This document shows, one piece after another, positions 21,854 to 30,470 of a DNA stretch of 34,220 nucleotides. A program made the translations under genes and the position numbers. Where the stretch lies: NCBI GenBank assembly GCA_910587535.1, contig CAJUKM010000008.1, positions 1-34,220 on the forward strand, given 5' to 3'. Within the stretch, counting starts at the first letter, position 1. Every line of letters begins with the position of its first letter. Source of the stretch: an uncultured Bacilli bacterium (GTDB taxonomy: Bacteria > Bacillota_I > Bacilli_A > RF39 > UBA660). The notes beneath the pieces were generated by a model. The model worked only from the letters and a program-made list of their open reading frames with translations, did not search any database and was not told the origin of the DNA.

Positions 21854-24343
21854 ATGGAAATTCTAAAAAAATTAACTTTAAAAGGATTGCACTTAAACAT
21901 CAAAAGAACGATAGGAACTATAGTAGGAATAATACTTTCAGTTGCACTTATCTGTGCCGTATCTGGAATGTTTACAAGTTTTCAAGCGTCGATCGTAGAA
22001 AATACGATAGAAAGTACGGGATACTATCATTTACTGTTAGATGGAATCGACAGTGAAAAGTTAAAAGACTTAAAAATTAATCGTGATATAAAAGACATAT
22101 ATGAAGTATATACGCTCGGATACTCGATGTTTGAACACGTTGCCAAAAAAGGTGAGTTTCCTTATCTAAAAATCTATTCAAGTACCAAAGAAGATTTTGA
22201 TGATCTATCGTTTAAACTAGAAGAAGGTAGATTTCCAACTTCACAAGATGAGATCCTCATCAATACAAGAGTAAGAAACAACTCTAATTATAGAGTTGGA
22301 GATACGATTGAAATAGACATCGGAAAAAGGGTAACTCTAGATGAACACGAGCTACACGACAACAACCCTTATCAGGAAAATTTAGAAAAATTAGTAGAAA
22401 CAACTCCCAAAAAATATAAAGTAGTCGGCATAGCATCGAAGTCTGGATGGGATAGCAGGTACTACGCTATTACAACAGAAGTATATAACGAAGAGATCAA
22501 AGCATTTTTAGCTCTTAAAAATCCTAAAGACTATGAATTATCTCTTGTCTCAATAATCGGTGCCAAAAATATAAATGATGCATACGAAAAAAAATCGGAA
22601 TTAGATTATGATTTTTCTTTAAATAATGAACTTCTACGATGGGAAATATTTAAATTTTCCGATTCGACGATTACCATGCTATATTCTGTCATCGGAACTG
22701 TTATCTTTATAATAGTTATTACGAGCGTATTCTGCATAAGAAATTCGTTTGCCATTTCGACTACCGAAAAGATGAAAATGTTTGGAATGCTAGCGAGTGT
22801 AGGTGCTACAAAAAAGCAGATAAGGAAAATGGTCACCTTAGAAGGATTTTATCTAGGATTAATAGGCATACCTATAGGTGTAGCTTCAGGAGTACTCGCT
22901 GATTTCATTTTAGTAAAACTCATCAACTGGATTATAAACGGTTCGGAGTTCAGCATGAGGTTAGTTTTCAGCATCTCATGGGTTCCTATTTTAATCTCGA
23001 TAATATTGGGATATGTGACGATATACTTATCTTCTATCTTCTCTGCTATAAAGGCAGGCAAGGTGAGTCCTATAGATAACATGCGCAATACAAAAGATGT
23101 AAAACTTTCCAGTAAAAAGTTAAAAACCCCTAAAATCATAAAGTCTCTATTTAAGACTGGAGGAGAACTAGCTTATAAAAACCTAAAACGCAGTAAGAAA
23201 AAGTATAGAACTACCGTAATTTCTATTACAGTTAGTATATTTGCTTTTATTTCCTTATCTTCATTTATCGGAGAAGGAATAAAGCAAACGGGAACTTACT
23301 TTAAAGATTACGACTATAACATTTCCATATACGATACAAATAATTTACAAGAAGATAAACTAGCTGAAATAAAAAACATAGCTGGCATAAAAAATACATA
23401 TGTCATATACGAACCTGTAAGATATGAAGCTTTCACAATCGACGATACTTCTAAAATAGATCTTCGAGAAGGCGAAAATCTCTATGGCGATCTTTCTATA
23501 TCTCCAATACTACTAGATGATGAAACCTTTAAAAAGTACTTAGAAAAATTAAACTTAGATTATGAATATATGAAAGATAAAGTCGTCCTAGCAGATGAAT
23601 ACACGTATCATGATGCAAATGGAAAGACGATATATAGAAGAGCTTACAATTATAAAAAAGGTGATACAATAGAAGGAACGTTAGAAAACGTTGGAAAACA
23701 TTCACTAAAAGTAGGCTATGTCTCCGACGTTAAACCTTATGGCTATGAGTATAATTACTATCGAGGTGGCTATTTTGTAACCACTAAAGATAAGTGGCCA
23801 CGCGAGTCTTCTATTAGAACGATTCTCATTGATAGTGATGAACCGGATAAGGTTGAAAAAGAAATAGCCAAAGTAGACTACAATTTACAAGTTATCAATC
23901 TCGATGAGCAGGCTAAATCTGAAAGAGCTATGATACTGATAATGGCAATCTTCTTGTATGGGTTCATTACAGTAATAACGCTCATTGGTGTAACTAATAT
24001 ATTCAACACTATCACTGCGAACATGGAGCTGCGAAGTAAAGAGTTTGCGATGTTAAAAAGTATCGGAATGACGAAAAAAGAATTTAACAGGATGATAAAT
24101 TTAGAGACACTATTCTACTCTACGAAATCCTTGATATACGGTATCATTCTAGGAATTGGAGGCGCATATTTAGTTCACAGAGGTTTTGTTCAAAAAAATG
24201 AGATGAGTTTCGATTTACCTTATAGATCGATCGCGCTTTCGATATTATTCGTGTTCATTATAGTCTATCTTATTATGAAATATTCCATTTCTCGTATAGA
24301 AAAACAGAACACGATCGAGACCATAAGAAAAGAAAATATATAA
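21854..24343 (+). CDS. FtsX/MacB-like ABC transporter permease
   Basis: An 829-residue permease made of two FtsX-like halves, each with an N-terminal helix, a large outer domain and three further helices. Half 1: TM near 17-38, outer part to about 265, then TMs around 270-295, 330-352 and 365-395. Half 2: TM near 445-468, outer part to about 690, then TMs near 695-720, 745-770 and 785-805. FGMLASVGATKKQIRKMVTL and AMLKSIGMTKKEFNRMINLE are the coupling-helix motifs of FtsX permeases, one per half. The ATG at 21854 follows GGTGAG; the GTG at 21842 falls inside the ATPase gene. The layout differs from 10-TM BceB, so a peptide-sensing Bce role is only a possibility. Confidence 0.88.
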   Translation: MEILKKLTLKGLHLNIKRTIGTIVGIILSVALICAVSGMFTSFQASIVENTIESTGYYHLLLDGIDSEKLKDLKINRDIKDIYEVYTLGYSMFEHVAKKGEFPYLKIYSSTKEDFDDLSFKLEEGRFPTSQDEILINTRVRNNSNYRVGDTIEIDIGKRVTLDEHELHDNNPYQENLEKLVETTPKKYKVVGIASKSGWDSRYYAITTEVYNEEIKAFLALKNPKDYELSLVSIIGAKNINDAYEKKSELDYDFSLNNELLRWEIFKFSDSTITMLYSVIGTVIFIIVITSVFCIRNSFAISTTEKMKMFGMLASVGATKKQIRKMVTLEGFYLGLIGIPIGVASGVLADFILVKLINWIINGSEFSMRLVFSISWVPILISIILGYVTIYLSSIFSAIKAGKVSPIDNMRNTKDVKLSSKKLKTPKIIKSLFKTGGELAYKNLKRSKKKYRTTVISITVSIFAFISLSSFIGEGIKQTGTYFKDYDYNISIYDTNNLQEDKLAEIKNIAGIKNTYVIYEPVRYEAFTIDDTSKIDLREGENLYGDLSISPILLDDETFKKYLEKLNLDYEYMKDKVVLADEYTYHDANGKTIYRRAYNYKKGDTIEGTLENVGKHSLKVGYVSDVKPYGYEYNYYRGGYFVTTKDKWPRESSIRTILIDSDEPDKVEKEIAKVDYNLQVINLDEQAKSERAMILIMAIFLYGFITVITLIGVTNIFNTITANMELRSKEFAMLKSIGMTKKEFNRMINLETLFYSTKSLIYGIILGIGGAYLVHRGFVQKNEMSFDLPYRSIALSILFVFIIVYLIMKYSISRIEKQNTIETIRKENI

Positions 24344-24352
24344 ATTCTTAAG

Positions 24353-24373
24353 AAGAGAGAACATCTCTTTTTT
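24353..24373 (+). terminator. Hairpin terminator
   Basis: AAGAGA (24353-24358) pairs with TCTCTT (24364-24369) over GAACA, followed by TTTT. It separates the transporter genes from the two-component genes. Confidence 0.7.
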
Positions 24374-24394
24374 CTTTTCCGATTAAAGTATTTT

Positions 24395-24403
24395 TGTTAA
24401 AAT
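24395..24403 (+). promoter_or_regulatory. Extended -10 promoter of the two-component genes
   Basis: TGT-TAAAAT at 24395-24403, 19 bases before the ATG at 24423; AGAGGG is the ribosome site. Confidence 0.45.
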
Positions 24404-24422
24404 AAATCTAGAGGGATTAATT

Positions 24423-25082
24423 ATGAAAATATTATTGGTCGAAGACAATGAAGTAATTTCTAAAGGACTTTCTTATTCCTTAAAAAAAGAAGGTTTCGAA
24501 ATAAACATGGCAAAAACCAAAAACGAAGCTAGAATCGCTATCGAAAAAGAAAGATACGATTTGATCATTTTAGACGTCGCGCTTCCTGATGGAACGGGAT
24601 TTGATTTATATGAAGAAAAAATAAGTTTATTAAGCATTCCGACGATATTTTTAACAGCTAAAGACGAAGAGGATGATATAGTTTATGGGTTAAATATCGG
24701 AGCAGAAGATTACATGACTAAACCTTTTTCTACTAAAGAGTTATTGGCAAGAATAAATAGAATAATATATAAAAATAAAAAAAGAACGACAGTAAATGTT
24801 AAAGACATCGAGTTCGATCTAGACAAGATGGAAGTATATCGAAATAAAGAAAAAATAGAATTAACCAGTCTAGAATTAAAAATATTACATCTTCTATTCT
24901 TAAATGTCGACAAAGTGGTGCGTAGAAATTCGATTTTAGATAAAATTTGGGAATGGACAGGCAACGATGTCGACGATCACACGGTAACTGTATATTTAAA
25001 AAGAATCCGAGAAAAAGTTGGTGATGATCTGATCACGACGATCAAAGGAATAGGTTATAGGATAGATAGCGATGAACAGTAG
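24423..25082 (+). CDS. OmpR-family response regulator
   Basis: A 219-residue two-domain regulator. Receiver: acidic pair E7/D8, phosphoacceptor D51 in LIILDVALPDGTG, T78 and K100 in YMTKPFS. DNA-binding winged helix at about 125-217 with the typical LTSLELKILHLLF, DDHTVTVYLKRIREKVGDD and TIKGIGYRI. Its gene overlaps the kinase gene by 11 bases. It most likely controls the upstream ABC transporter genes through the TTGTAA repeats at 21128-21145, which is an inference. Confidence 0.94.
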   Translation: MKILLVEDNEVISKGLSYSLKKEGFEINMAKTKNEARIAIEKERYDLIILDVALPDGTGFDLYEEKISLLSIPTIFLTAKDEEDDIVYGLNIGAEDYMTKPFSTKELLARINRIIYKNKKRTTVNVKDIEFDLDKMEVYRNKEKIELTSLELKILHLLFLNVDKVVRRNSILDKIWEWTGNDVDDHTVTVYLKRIREKVGDDLITTIKGIGYRIDSDEQ

Positions 25083-26283
25083 ACAAGAATATAGAAATAA
25101 AATAATAATTATAATCGCTTCGTTTATAATACTAATTTCGACGTTCGCTTTTCTGCTTAATTGTCAAAATAAAATTATGATGAAGACGACAAACGAAAAA
25201 ATAGAATCCATTTTGATACTTGTTCAAGAAAGATATCCGGACATAACAAAAAGTGAACTAGTAAGTATTTTAAATAGTCCAGTCGAAAAAAAATCCATTC
25301 TAAAAGAATTCGGAATAGATATTGAAAGTGAATCGGCTATATATGAAAACGACTTCGTAAATAAAAAGTACTTTTTACTAGAAATAATGTGCTTTACTTT
25401 AGGATTATTGATAAGTTTATACACATTATATGCTTTTAATAATAAGACTAAAAAAGAAATCAAAGATATAACTAAACTTATTGAAGAGATTAACCATAAA
25501 AACTACAAGTTAGACATAGATGGCAACTATGAGGACGAACTATCCATTTTAAAAAATGAAATTTATAAAACTACAATTATGCTAAAGGAAGATGCAGAAA
25601 ATTCTAGAAAGGATAAATTAGAACTCAAAAGTTCACTATCCGACATTTCACACCAATTAAAGACTCCTCTTACTTCAATTTTAATAATGCTAGATAATCT
25701 ATTAGATGATCCAGATATGGATGTTGAGACAAAAGAAGAATTTATAAGAGATATAAAATGGGAGATAAATAACATAAATTTTTTCATACAAAACATATTA
25801 AAACTTTCTAAATTTGATCTCAGCACAGTGACTTTTATAAATGAAAAGACAAACCTTAACAGTCTAGTAGAGGAAGCATTAAAAAAAGTTTATCCGCTTA
25901 TAGATTTAAAAAATATAACGATAGAAAAAAATGAAATACCAGACGGGAAGCTAGAATGTGACAAAAAATGGCAAGTAGAGGCGATCTCAAACATCATAAA
26001 AAACTGTCTAGAACATTCGGAAAGTGGACAAAAAATCGTAATAACTTTAGAAGAAAACAAAGTCTATTTGTCACTAGAAATAAAAGATTTTGGAAGTGGA
26101 ATCTCGCCTAAAGATCTCCCTCATATATTCGAAAAATTTTACAAAGGAGAAAACTCGACCAAAGATAGCATTGGCATAGGACTATCGCTTGCTAAAACGA
26201 TAATCGAATCTGCTGGCGGACGAATTACTGTAGAATCAAATCAATCGGGAACGATATTTACTATAAAATATTTTAAAAATTGA
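25072..26283 (+). CDS. Membrane sensor histidine kinase
   Basis: A 403-residue kinase. TM1 about 11-29 and TM2 about 101-122 flank a 70-residue outer domain, a HAMP-like linker follows, then the dimerisation/phosphoacceptor domain with H194 in LSDISHQLKTPLTSI, and the ATPase domain with N-box NIIKNCLEHSESG, G1 DFGSGIS and G2 GIGLSLAKTIIESAGG. The outer domain is too big for an intramembrane-sensing BceS-type kinase (a few residues), so it probably senses an external ligand or the transporter directly. Cognate of the preceding regulator by overlap. Confidence 0.93.
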   Translation: MNSRQEYRNKIIIIIASFIILISTFAFLLNCQNKIMMKTTNEKIESILILVQERYPDITKSELVSILNSPVEKKSILKEFGIDIESESAIYENDFVNKKYFLLEIMCFTLGLLISLYTLYAFNNKTKKEIKDITKLIEEINHKNYKLDIDGNYEDELSILKNEIYKTTIMLKEDAENSRKDKLELKSSLSDISHQLKTPLTSILIMLDNLLDDPDMDVETKEEFIRDIKWEINNINFFIQNILKLSKFDLSTVTFINEKTNLNSLVEEALKKVYPLIDLKNITIEKNEIPDGKLECDKKWQVEAISNIIKNCLEHSESGQKIVITLEENKVYLSLEIKDFGSGISPKDLPHIFEKFYKGENSTKDSIGIGLSLAKTIIESAGGRITVESNQSGTIFTIKYFKN

Positions 26284-26295
26284 GAGGTATTTAAT

Positions 26296-28038
26296 ATGGA
26301 ATTAAAATGGAATTTAGAAGAACTATTTATTAGTGATAAATCTTGTTTAGAATCATTTAAAGACATCGATACACTAATAAAGAAAATAGAAAAATATAGA
26401 GATAAAACTTTAGATGCTGAATCTTTGAATAGGCTATTAGATGATTATTTTGTTTGTCTTGAAAAGTCTTACAGATGTCTAGTATATGGCTCTTTAAGAT
26501 ATTATCAAAACGTCAAAAGTGATGAAACTAAAGACCTTAAAAGTGCCGTAGAAAAGAGAAATAATGAAGTGATATCTATGTTATCATTTGTCGATCAGAT
26601 GATTCTTTCCTGCGGCAAATCTACAATAATGGATTTTATTAGAGAAAATAGTAGACTAGAAAAATATCGTCATTATATGATAAACATCTATAAGAAAAAA
26701 GAACATATAGTGGACTACTCAGATACACTAGAAATCAAAAATTCTATCGATAGCCTTCTTAAGAGATACTTTGAAATCATAAACTCTATCGAATTTGCTC
26801 CAATTCTAGTTGACGGCAAAGAGACGATCATAACTTCTTCTAATGTCGCCAAATATCTATTAGCAAACAATAGAGAGACTAGAAGGCAAGCATTCATTTC
26901 GCTGAGCGAAGGATACGACAATAAAAAAGACGAATTAGCCTCTCTACTGAATTCTCTATATCAAAAAAGGTATGAACTGAGCAAAATAGAAGGATATGCA
27001 GGTGTTTTAGAAAGAACACTAGATGCAGAAAACATCGATATAAAGTTTTTAAATGAGCTCGAAAATATAGTTGAAAATAATAGAGATGGTTTAAGAAGAT
27101 ATATGGAGATAAAAAAGAGATACCTTGGAATAGAGGACGCCCATTTATACGATTTGGGTATGCCATTCGATATTAAGGATAGAAAAAAGTATCCATTGCC
27201 CGAAGCAATAGAAACGATTTTAAAAGCGCTTAACCCACTGGGAGAAAAATACTTAGACTCAGTTAAAATGCTTTTAAATGATGGACACATCGATGCCTCT
27301 TTAGATGAAAACAAGAGTCAGACGATGACATTCTCTTGGTATGGATATTCATTCTTAAATTATAAAGAATCGTATAACAGTTTAAAAAATCTAATCCACG
27401 AAATTGGTCACAGTACAAATGACTTGCTATCGATGGATTTACCGTTTCCTTACAGAATAAGTACAGTTTTTATAGGTGAGACGGCATCGATAGTAAATGA
27501 AACACTTTTAAATAGATATATGATAGATCATTCAGAGTGTGCCGAAGAAAAACTTTTCTATCTCGGAAAAGAAGTTGACAATTATCTCTCAAGTGTTTTT
27601 ACACAGATTAGAACTACAGAACTAGAACGAAAACTCTATAATATTGTAGAAAAAGGAGAACAACTGACCTCAGACATTATAAGTAAAGAGTACTTTAAAA
27701 TATTGAAATCGTACTTTGGAGAGGACATCATTTATGACGAAGAATGTTCTATAGAATGGACAAGAATTTCACATATATTTCGCTGGTCATTCTATACCTT
27801 CAAATATGCGAGCAGTTTGATGATTGCAAGTACAGCTTACTCGAATATAAAAGATGGTACATTATCATTAGAAAAATACATAGAATTTTTATCCTCAGGA
27901 TCAAGAAGTACAGATAGTGAACTTCTTAAAATCTTAAATATAGATATAGACGATTCGCAAATATTGAAAAAGGGTTTTGACACTTTCTATAAAGATTTAG
28001 AAGAAATAAATGCTCTTTTAGACGAATTAAATGACTAA
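26296..28038 (+). CDS. pepF: Oligoendopeptidase F-family metallopeptidase (M3B)
   Basis: A 580-residue cytoplasmic zinc peptidase that cleaves oligopeptides. The zinc motif is LIHEIGHST (H368, E369, H372) and the third ligand is E395 in IGETASIVNETLL. The N-terminal helical lobe (MELKWNLEELF) is typical of PepF. Length is slightly below the usual 600. It begins 12 bases after the kinase gene, so probably shares its transcript; in this setting it could degrade peptides that enter the cell or signal peptides, but that is speculative. Ribosome site GAGAGGTATT. Confidence 0.92.
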   Translation: MELKWNLEELFISDKSCLESFKDIDTLIKKIEKYRDKTLDAESLNRLLDDYFVCLEKSYRCLVYGSLRYYQNVKSDETKDLKSAVEKRNNEVISMLSFVDQMILSCGKSTIMDFIRENSRLEKYRHYMINIYKKKEHIVDYSDTLEIKNSIDSLLKRYFEIINSIEFAPILVDGKETIITSSNVAKYLLANNRETRRQAFISLSEGYDNKKDELASLLNSLYQKRYELSKIEGYAGVLERTLDAENIDIKFLNELENIVENNRDGLRRYMEIKKRYLGIEDAHLYDLGMPFDIKDRKKYPLPEAIETILKALNPLGEKYLDSVKMLLNDGHIDASLDENKSQTMTFSWYGYSFLNYKESYNSLKNLIHEIGHSTNDLLSMDLPFPYRISTVFIGETASIVNETLLNRYMIDHSECAEEKLFYLGKEVDNYLSSVFTQIRTTELERKLYNIVEKGEQLTSDIISKEYFKILKSYFGEDIIYDEECSIEWTRISHIFRWSFYTFKYASSLMIASTAYSNIKDGTLSLEKYIEFLSSGSRSTDSELLKILNIDIDDSQILKKGFDTFYKDLEEINALLDELND

Positions 28039-28058
28039 TAGCAAATAGTCATTTTTTT
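28029..28058 (+). terminator. Hairpin terminator overlapping the pepF stop codon
   Basis: AAATGACTA (28029-28037) pairs with TAGTCATTT (28046-28054), with the T-run extending to 28058. The TAA stop (28036-28038) is in stem and loop. Confidence 0.85.
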
Positions 28059-28125
28059 ATTTGATGAGAAAAACATTAAAATGCCCGGTAAAATATAAGT
28101 GAAGGATGATAGAAAGAAGGCTATA

Positions 28126-29298
28126 ATGAAAAAAATTTTACTCATACTATTAGTTCTATCGATTGGAAATGTCGTTTATGCAAAATCGATTTATTCAGAA
28201 TACGAATTTAAAGGATACTGTTACGATAAAAGAGACGACGATGAGTTGAACAAATATGTCCACGTCAAAATGAATAAGTTTTATAAAAATGTGATAAAAG
28301 ATTTCGAATACTTAGAAGCAGATGATACAAACAAATTTGAATTTAAAGACGAAGATGATTATAAAACTTTAACAAAAAGATCTAATATTCCAGTCGAAGG
28401 CGAAAAAAATATCAAGGCAGTCGCTATAAAAGGGAAAGATAATTATCTTACGCGAAAAATAATATTGTCTAACATCGATAACCAAGAAAACTTTAAAATT
28501 AAAGAAATAAAAGTAACGTATAATGGACAAAATGTCATTTCAAAAATAGATGATCATAAAGAACTTTACGACAATGACCTAAATACTTATATGATATTGT
28601 CGAGTGACAGCTTAGAAATAGATTTAAAATCAACTTACTATGTCGATACGATTTCATTCGAAATAATTTATGATACAGAAAAAGACATAAAATTAAATTA
28701 TTTTCCTAAGAATAGTTCGGGCTTACTGCCTACTAAGATAGATATAAACTTAAAAAAAGAGGATACATCTTTAAAGGTCAAAACTTTGAAAAAAGATTCC
28801 TATGATATATTTATAAATGACAATGGACTTTCTAAAGAGGATGTCTCTTATCACTACGAGTACGAAAAAAAATTACATAAGTACTATAATTTAGAAAAAG
28901 AATACTACCAGACTTTAGAAGCGACGAGCTTAGATGGGTATACTTATGATCCTCTAGAGAGTATAGACGCATATAAAATGTTTACAAGAAAAATCATAGG
29001 AGAAGAAAAAGAGCCTATTCTAAATACGACAGAAAATAAAAAATTGCTAAAAAAACCGATTGTCAATTCTAAACCATCTAAAACAGACACTAAAGATAAC
29101 GAAGATGAAGTTAAAAAAGAAGAAGTAAGTGAAGAAAACAATTTTGAATGTGAAAGTTCTAATACGACTTGTGAATGTGGAGAAACAACATCGCCCAGAA
29201 AACTATCAAGGTTAGAGATAATAGGTATTATATTGATATTTATAAGTATTGTTTTAGAAATTTTACACGTCATAAATGTAAACAAGGAGAAAGAATAA
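28126..29298 (+). CDS. Signal-peptide, single-pass membrane protein with a possible discoidin-like domain, next to sigF
   Basis: A 390-residue protein with a cleavable signal peptide (MKKILLILLVLSIGNVVYA, cut likely after VYA) and a C-terminal membrane helix (about 361-382) with a short cytoplasmic tail (KEKE). Residues about 90-195 have a beta-rich pattern, with LYDNDLNTYMILSSDSLEID reminiscent of the F5/8-C (discoidin) fold; this is a weak match. Between lie an acidic-lysine linker (TDTKDNEDEVKKEEVSEENN) and a Cys cluster (CESSNTTCECGE). The ATG at 28126 has AGAAAGAAGG upstream; the GTG at 28099 is rejected because it would hide the signal peptide. The gene occupies the place of spoIIAA-spoIIAB before sigF. 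Function unknown; a forespore or sporulation role is plausible from its place. Confidence 0.75.
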   Translation: MKKILLILLVLSIGNVVYAKSIYSEYEFKGYCYDKRDDDELNKYVHVKMNKFYKNVIKDFEYLEADDTNKFEFKDEDDYKTLTKRSNIPVEGEKNIKAVAIKGKDNYLTRKIILSNIDNQENFKIKEIKVTYNGQNVISKIDDHKELYDNDLNTYMILSSDSLEIDLKSTYYVDTISFEIIYDTEKDIKLNYFPKNSSGLLPTKIDINLKKEDTSLKVKTLKKDSYDIFINDNGLSKEDVSYHYEYEKKLHKYYNLEKEYYQTLEATSLDGYTYDPLESIDAYKMFTRKIIGEEKEPILNTTENKKLLKKPIVNSKPSKTDTKDNEDEVKKEEVSEENNFECESSNTTCECGETTSPRKLSRLEIIGIILIFISIVLEILHVINVNKEKE

Positions 29299-29324
29299 TG
29301 GCTTATGATGTCGAAACCGTTTAA
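29298..29324 (+). CDS. Eight-codon mini-ORF with a strong ribosome site
   Basis: AAGGAG (29284-29289) precedes ATG at 29298, which overlaps the stop of the previous gene (TAATG), and reads MAYDVETV then TAA (29322-29324). It could be a leader peptide for the sigma factor, or a remnant of a lost gene start. No family can be assigned at this length. Confidence 0.3.
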   Translation: MAYDVETV

Positions 29325-29370
29325 ACACAAAAACTAATCACCTATATTAGTGTCAGAAAGGAAGATTAGT

Positions 29371-29988
29371 ATGCCACCAGAAATCATAATTCAAAATGAA
29401 AGAATGATATATAAGATGGCTCAAGGATTCTATGGAGCCGAAAAAGAAGATATAGTACAAGCGGGTTTTTTAGGACTGACCAAAGCCTATAAAAAATATA
29501 ATCCCGATAACGGAACTAAGTTTAGCACTTATGCATATGGATTTATCTATGGAGAGATGTATGAAGCAGCTACTGGCAATAGACCTATAAGAGTTAGAAA
29601 AAATGAGCTTAAATTATATAAAGGTGTAATAAGAGGAAAGGAACTTTTAGAAGACAAATTGGGCCATCCCATATCGTATGAAGAAGCATGTTCTTACTTG
29701 AACACAGATTATAATCTATTCATCTCGATTTTGAACTCTCTATCATCAGTAGTGAGCGTAGATAATACTGAATTAAATCTATCCAATAAAGATAACACAG
29801 ATGATATGCTGATGCTAAAAGAATCTATGAACACCTTAACACCATTAGAAAGAGGTGTAATAGAAAGAAGATATCTCGAAGATATGAGTCAAAGTGATAC
29901 AGCTAAAGCTTTAGGATTGACGCAGGTGAAAGTTAGTCGAATAGAAAAGAAAAGTAGAGAAAAGATGAGAAACTTCGTATCTAGTTAG
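29371..29988 (+). CDS. sigF: Sporulation sigma factor, SigF-like
   Basis: A 205-residue sigma-70-family factor, short compared with B. subtilis SigF/SigG (255-260), mainly at the N terminus and in the linkers. Region 2 (EDIVQAGFLGLTKAYKKYNP, GTKFSTYAYGFIYGEM), region 3 (about 88-110) and region 4 (LTPLERGVIERRYLEDMSQS, DTAKALGLTQVKVSRIEKKS) are visible. The position directly ahead of spoVAC is the B. subtilis sigF-spoVA order, which is why I call SigF rather than SigG or SigB. The ATG at 29371 has AAAGGAAG upstream; the GTG at 29350 is rejected. The anti-sigma SpoIIAB and antagonist SpoIIAA, normally just upstream, are absent. The next promoter matches forespore consensus. Confidence 0.8.
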   Translation: MPPEIIIQNERMIYKMAQGFYGAEKEDIVQAGFLGLTKAYKKYNPDNGTKFSTYAYGFIYGEMYEAATGNRPIRVRKNELKLYKGVIRGKELLEDKLGHPISYEEACSYLNTDYNLFISILNSLSSVVSVDNTELNLSNKDNTDDMLMLKESMNTLTPLERGVIERRYLEDMSQSDTAKALGLTQVKVSRIEKKSREKMRNFVSS

Positions 29989-30016
29989 AATAAATTGCCA
30001 AAAATATCCCATTATA
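29988..30016 (+). promoter_or_regulatory. Forespore sigma (SigF/SigG-type) promoter of spoVA
   Basis: GAATA (29988-29992), 17 bases, CATTATA (30010-30016) fits the SigG consensus (GMATR and CATnMTA). The -35 overlaps the last base of the sigma gene's stop. TGGTGA follows, giving a very short leader. Confidence 0.6.
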
Positions 30017-30032
30017 TAAGTGGTGATGATTA

Positions 30033-30470
30033 GTGGATAAAGAAGAATATGGAAAAATAGTAGAATCAAAAAGTAAAAATCCTCTCATCCTTGAGGATGC
30101 ATTTATCTCATTTTTAGTAGGTGGAGTTCTAGGAGGAGCATATCAAGTAATGACCAACTGGTTCATCGATATGTTTGATGTTTCAGCTAAAATAGCATGT
30201 GGATGGTCTTGCTTAGTATTCATATTTATAGCAGCTGTTTTAACTGGATTTGCGGTCTTCGATTCCTTAATATCTAAGTTTAAATTTGGGCTTATCATTC
30301 CCATCACGGGATTTGCCCATTCCATTGCGAGTGCATTAATAGATAATCGAAGAGATGGAATGATAACAGGACTAGGAGCGAATATGTTTAAACTTGCCGG
30401 AAGCGTAATACTCTACGGTACGGTATCTGCATTTCTCTTTGCAATAATAAAGGTGATCATTTATGGCTAG
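30033..30470 (+). CDS. spoVAC: Stage V sporulation protein AC
   Basis: A 145-residue integral membrane protein of the SpoVA channel, which loads dipicolinic acid into the forespore and acts as a mechanosensitive-like channel in germination. Four to five hydrophobic segments are visible, with the family block SFLVGGVLGGAYQVMTNWFI (about 27-46), FKFGLIIPITGFAHSIASAL (about 83-102) and the final LYGTVSAFLFAIIK. Start is GTG at 30033 with GGTGATGATT upstream. It overlaps spoVAD by 8 bases. Confidence 0.92.
   Translation: MDKEEYGKIVESKSKNPLILEDAFISFLVGGVLGGAYQVMTNWFIDMFDVSAKIACGWSCLVFIFIAAVLTGFAVFDSLISKFKFGLIIPITGFAHSIASALIDNRRDGMITGLGANMFKLAGSVILYGTVSAFLFAIIKVIIYG

Noticed and set aside
28099..28125. 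Upstream GTG start for the 28126 membrane protein
   Set aside because: It would add nine charged residues before a clean signal peptide; the ATG at 28126 has its own ribosome site.
29350..29370. GTG start for the sigma factor
   Set aside because: AAAGGAAG then becomes coding and the ATG at 29371 loses its ribosome site; the ATG is the better start.
29333..29370. Small hairpin ACTAAT/ATTAGT (29333-29351) with a second ATTAGT beside the sigma start codon
   Set aside because: Arms of six A/T-rich bases are expected by chance in this DNA; not reported as a switch.
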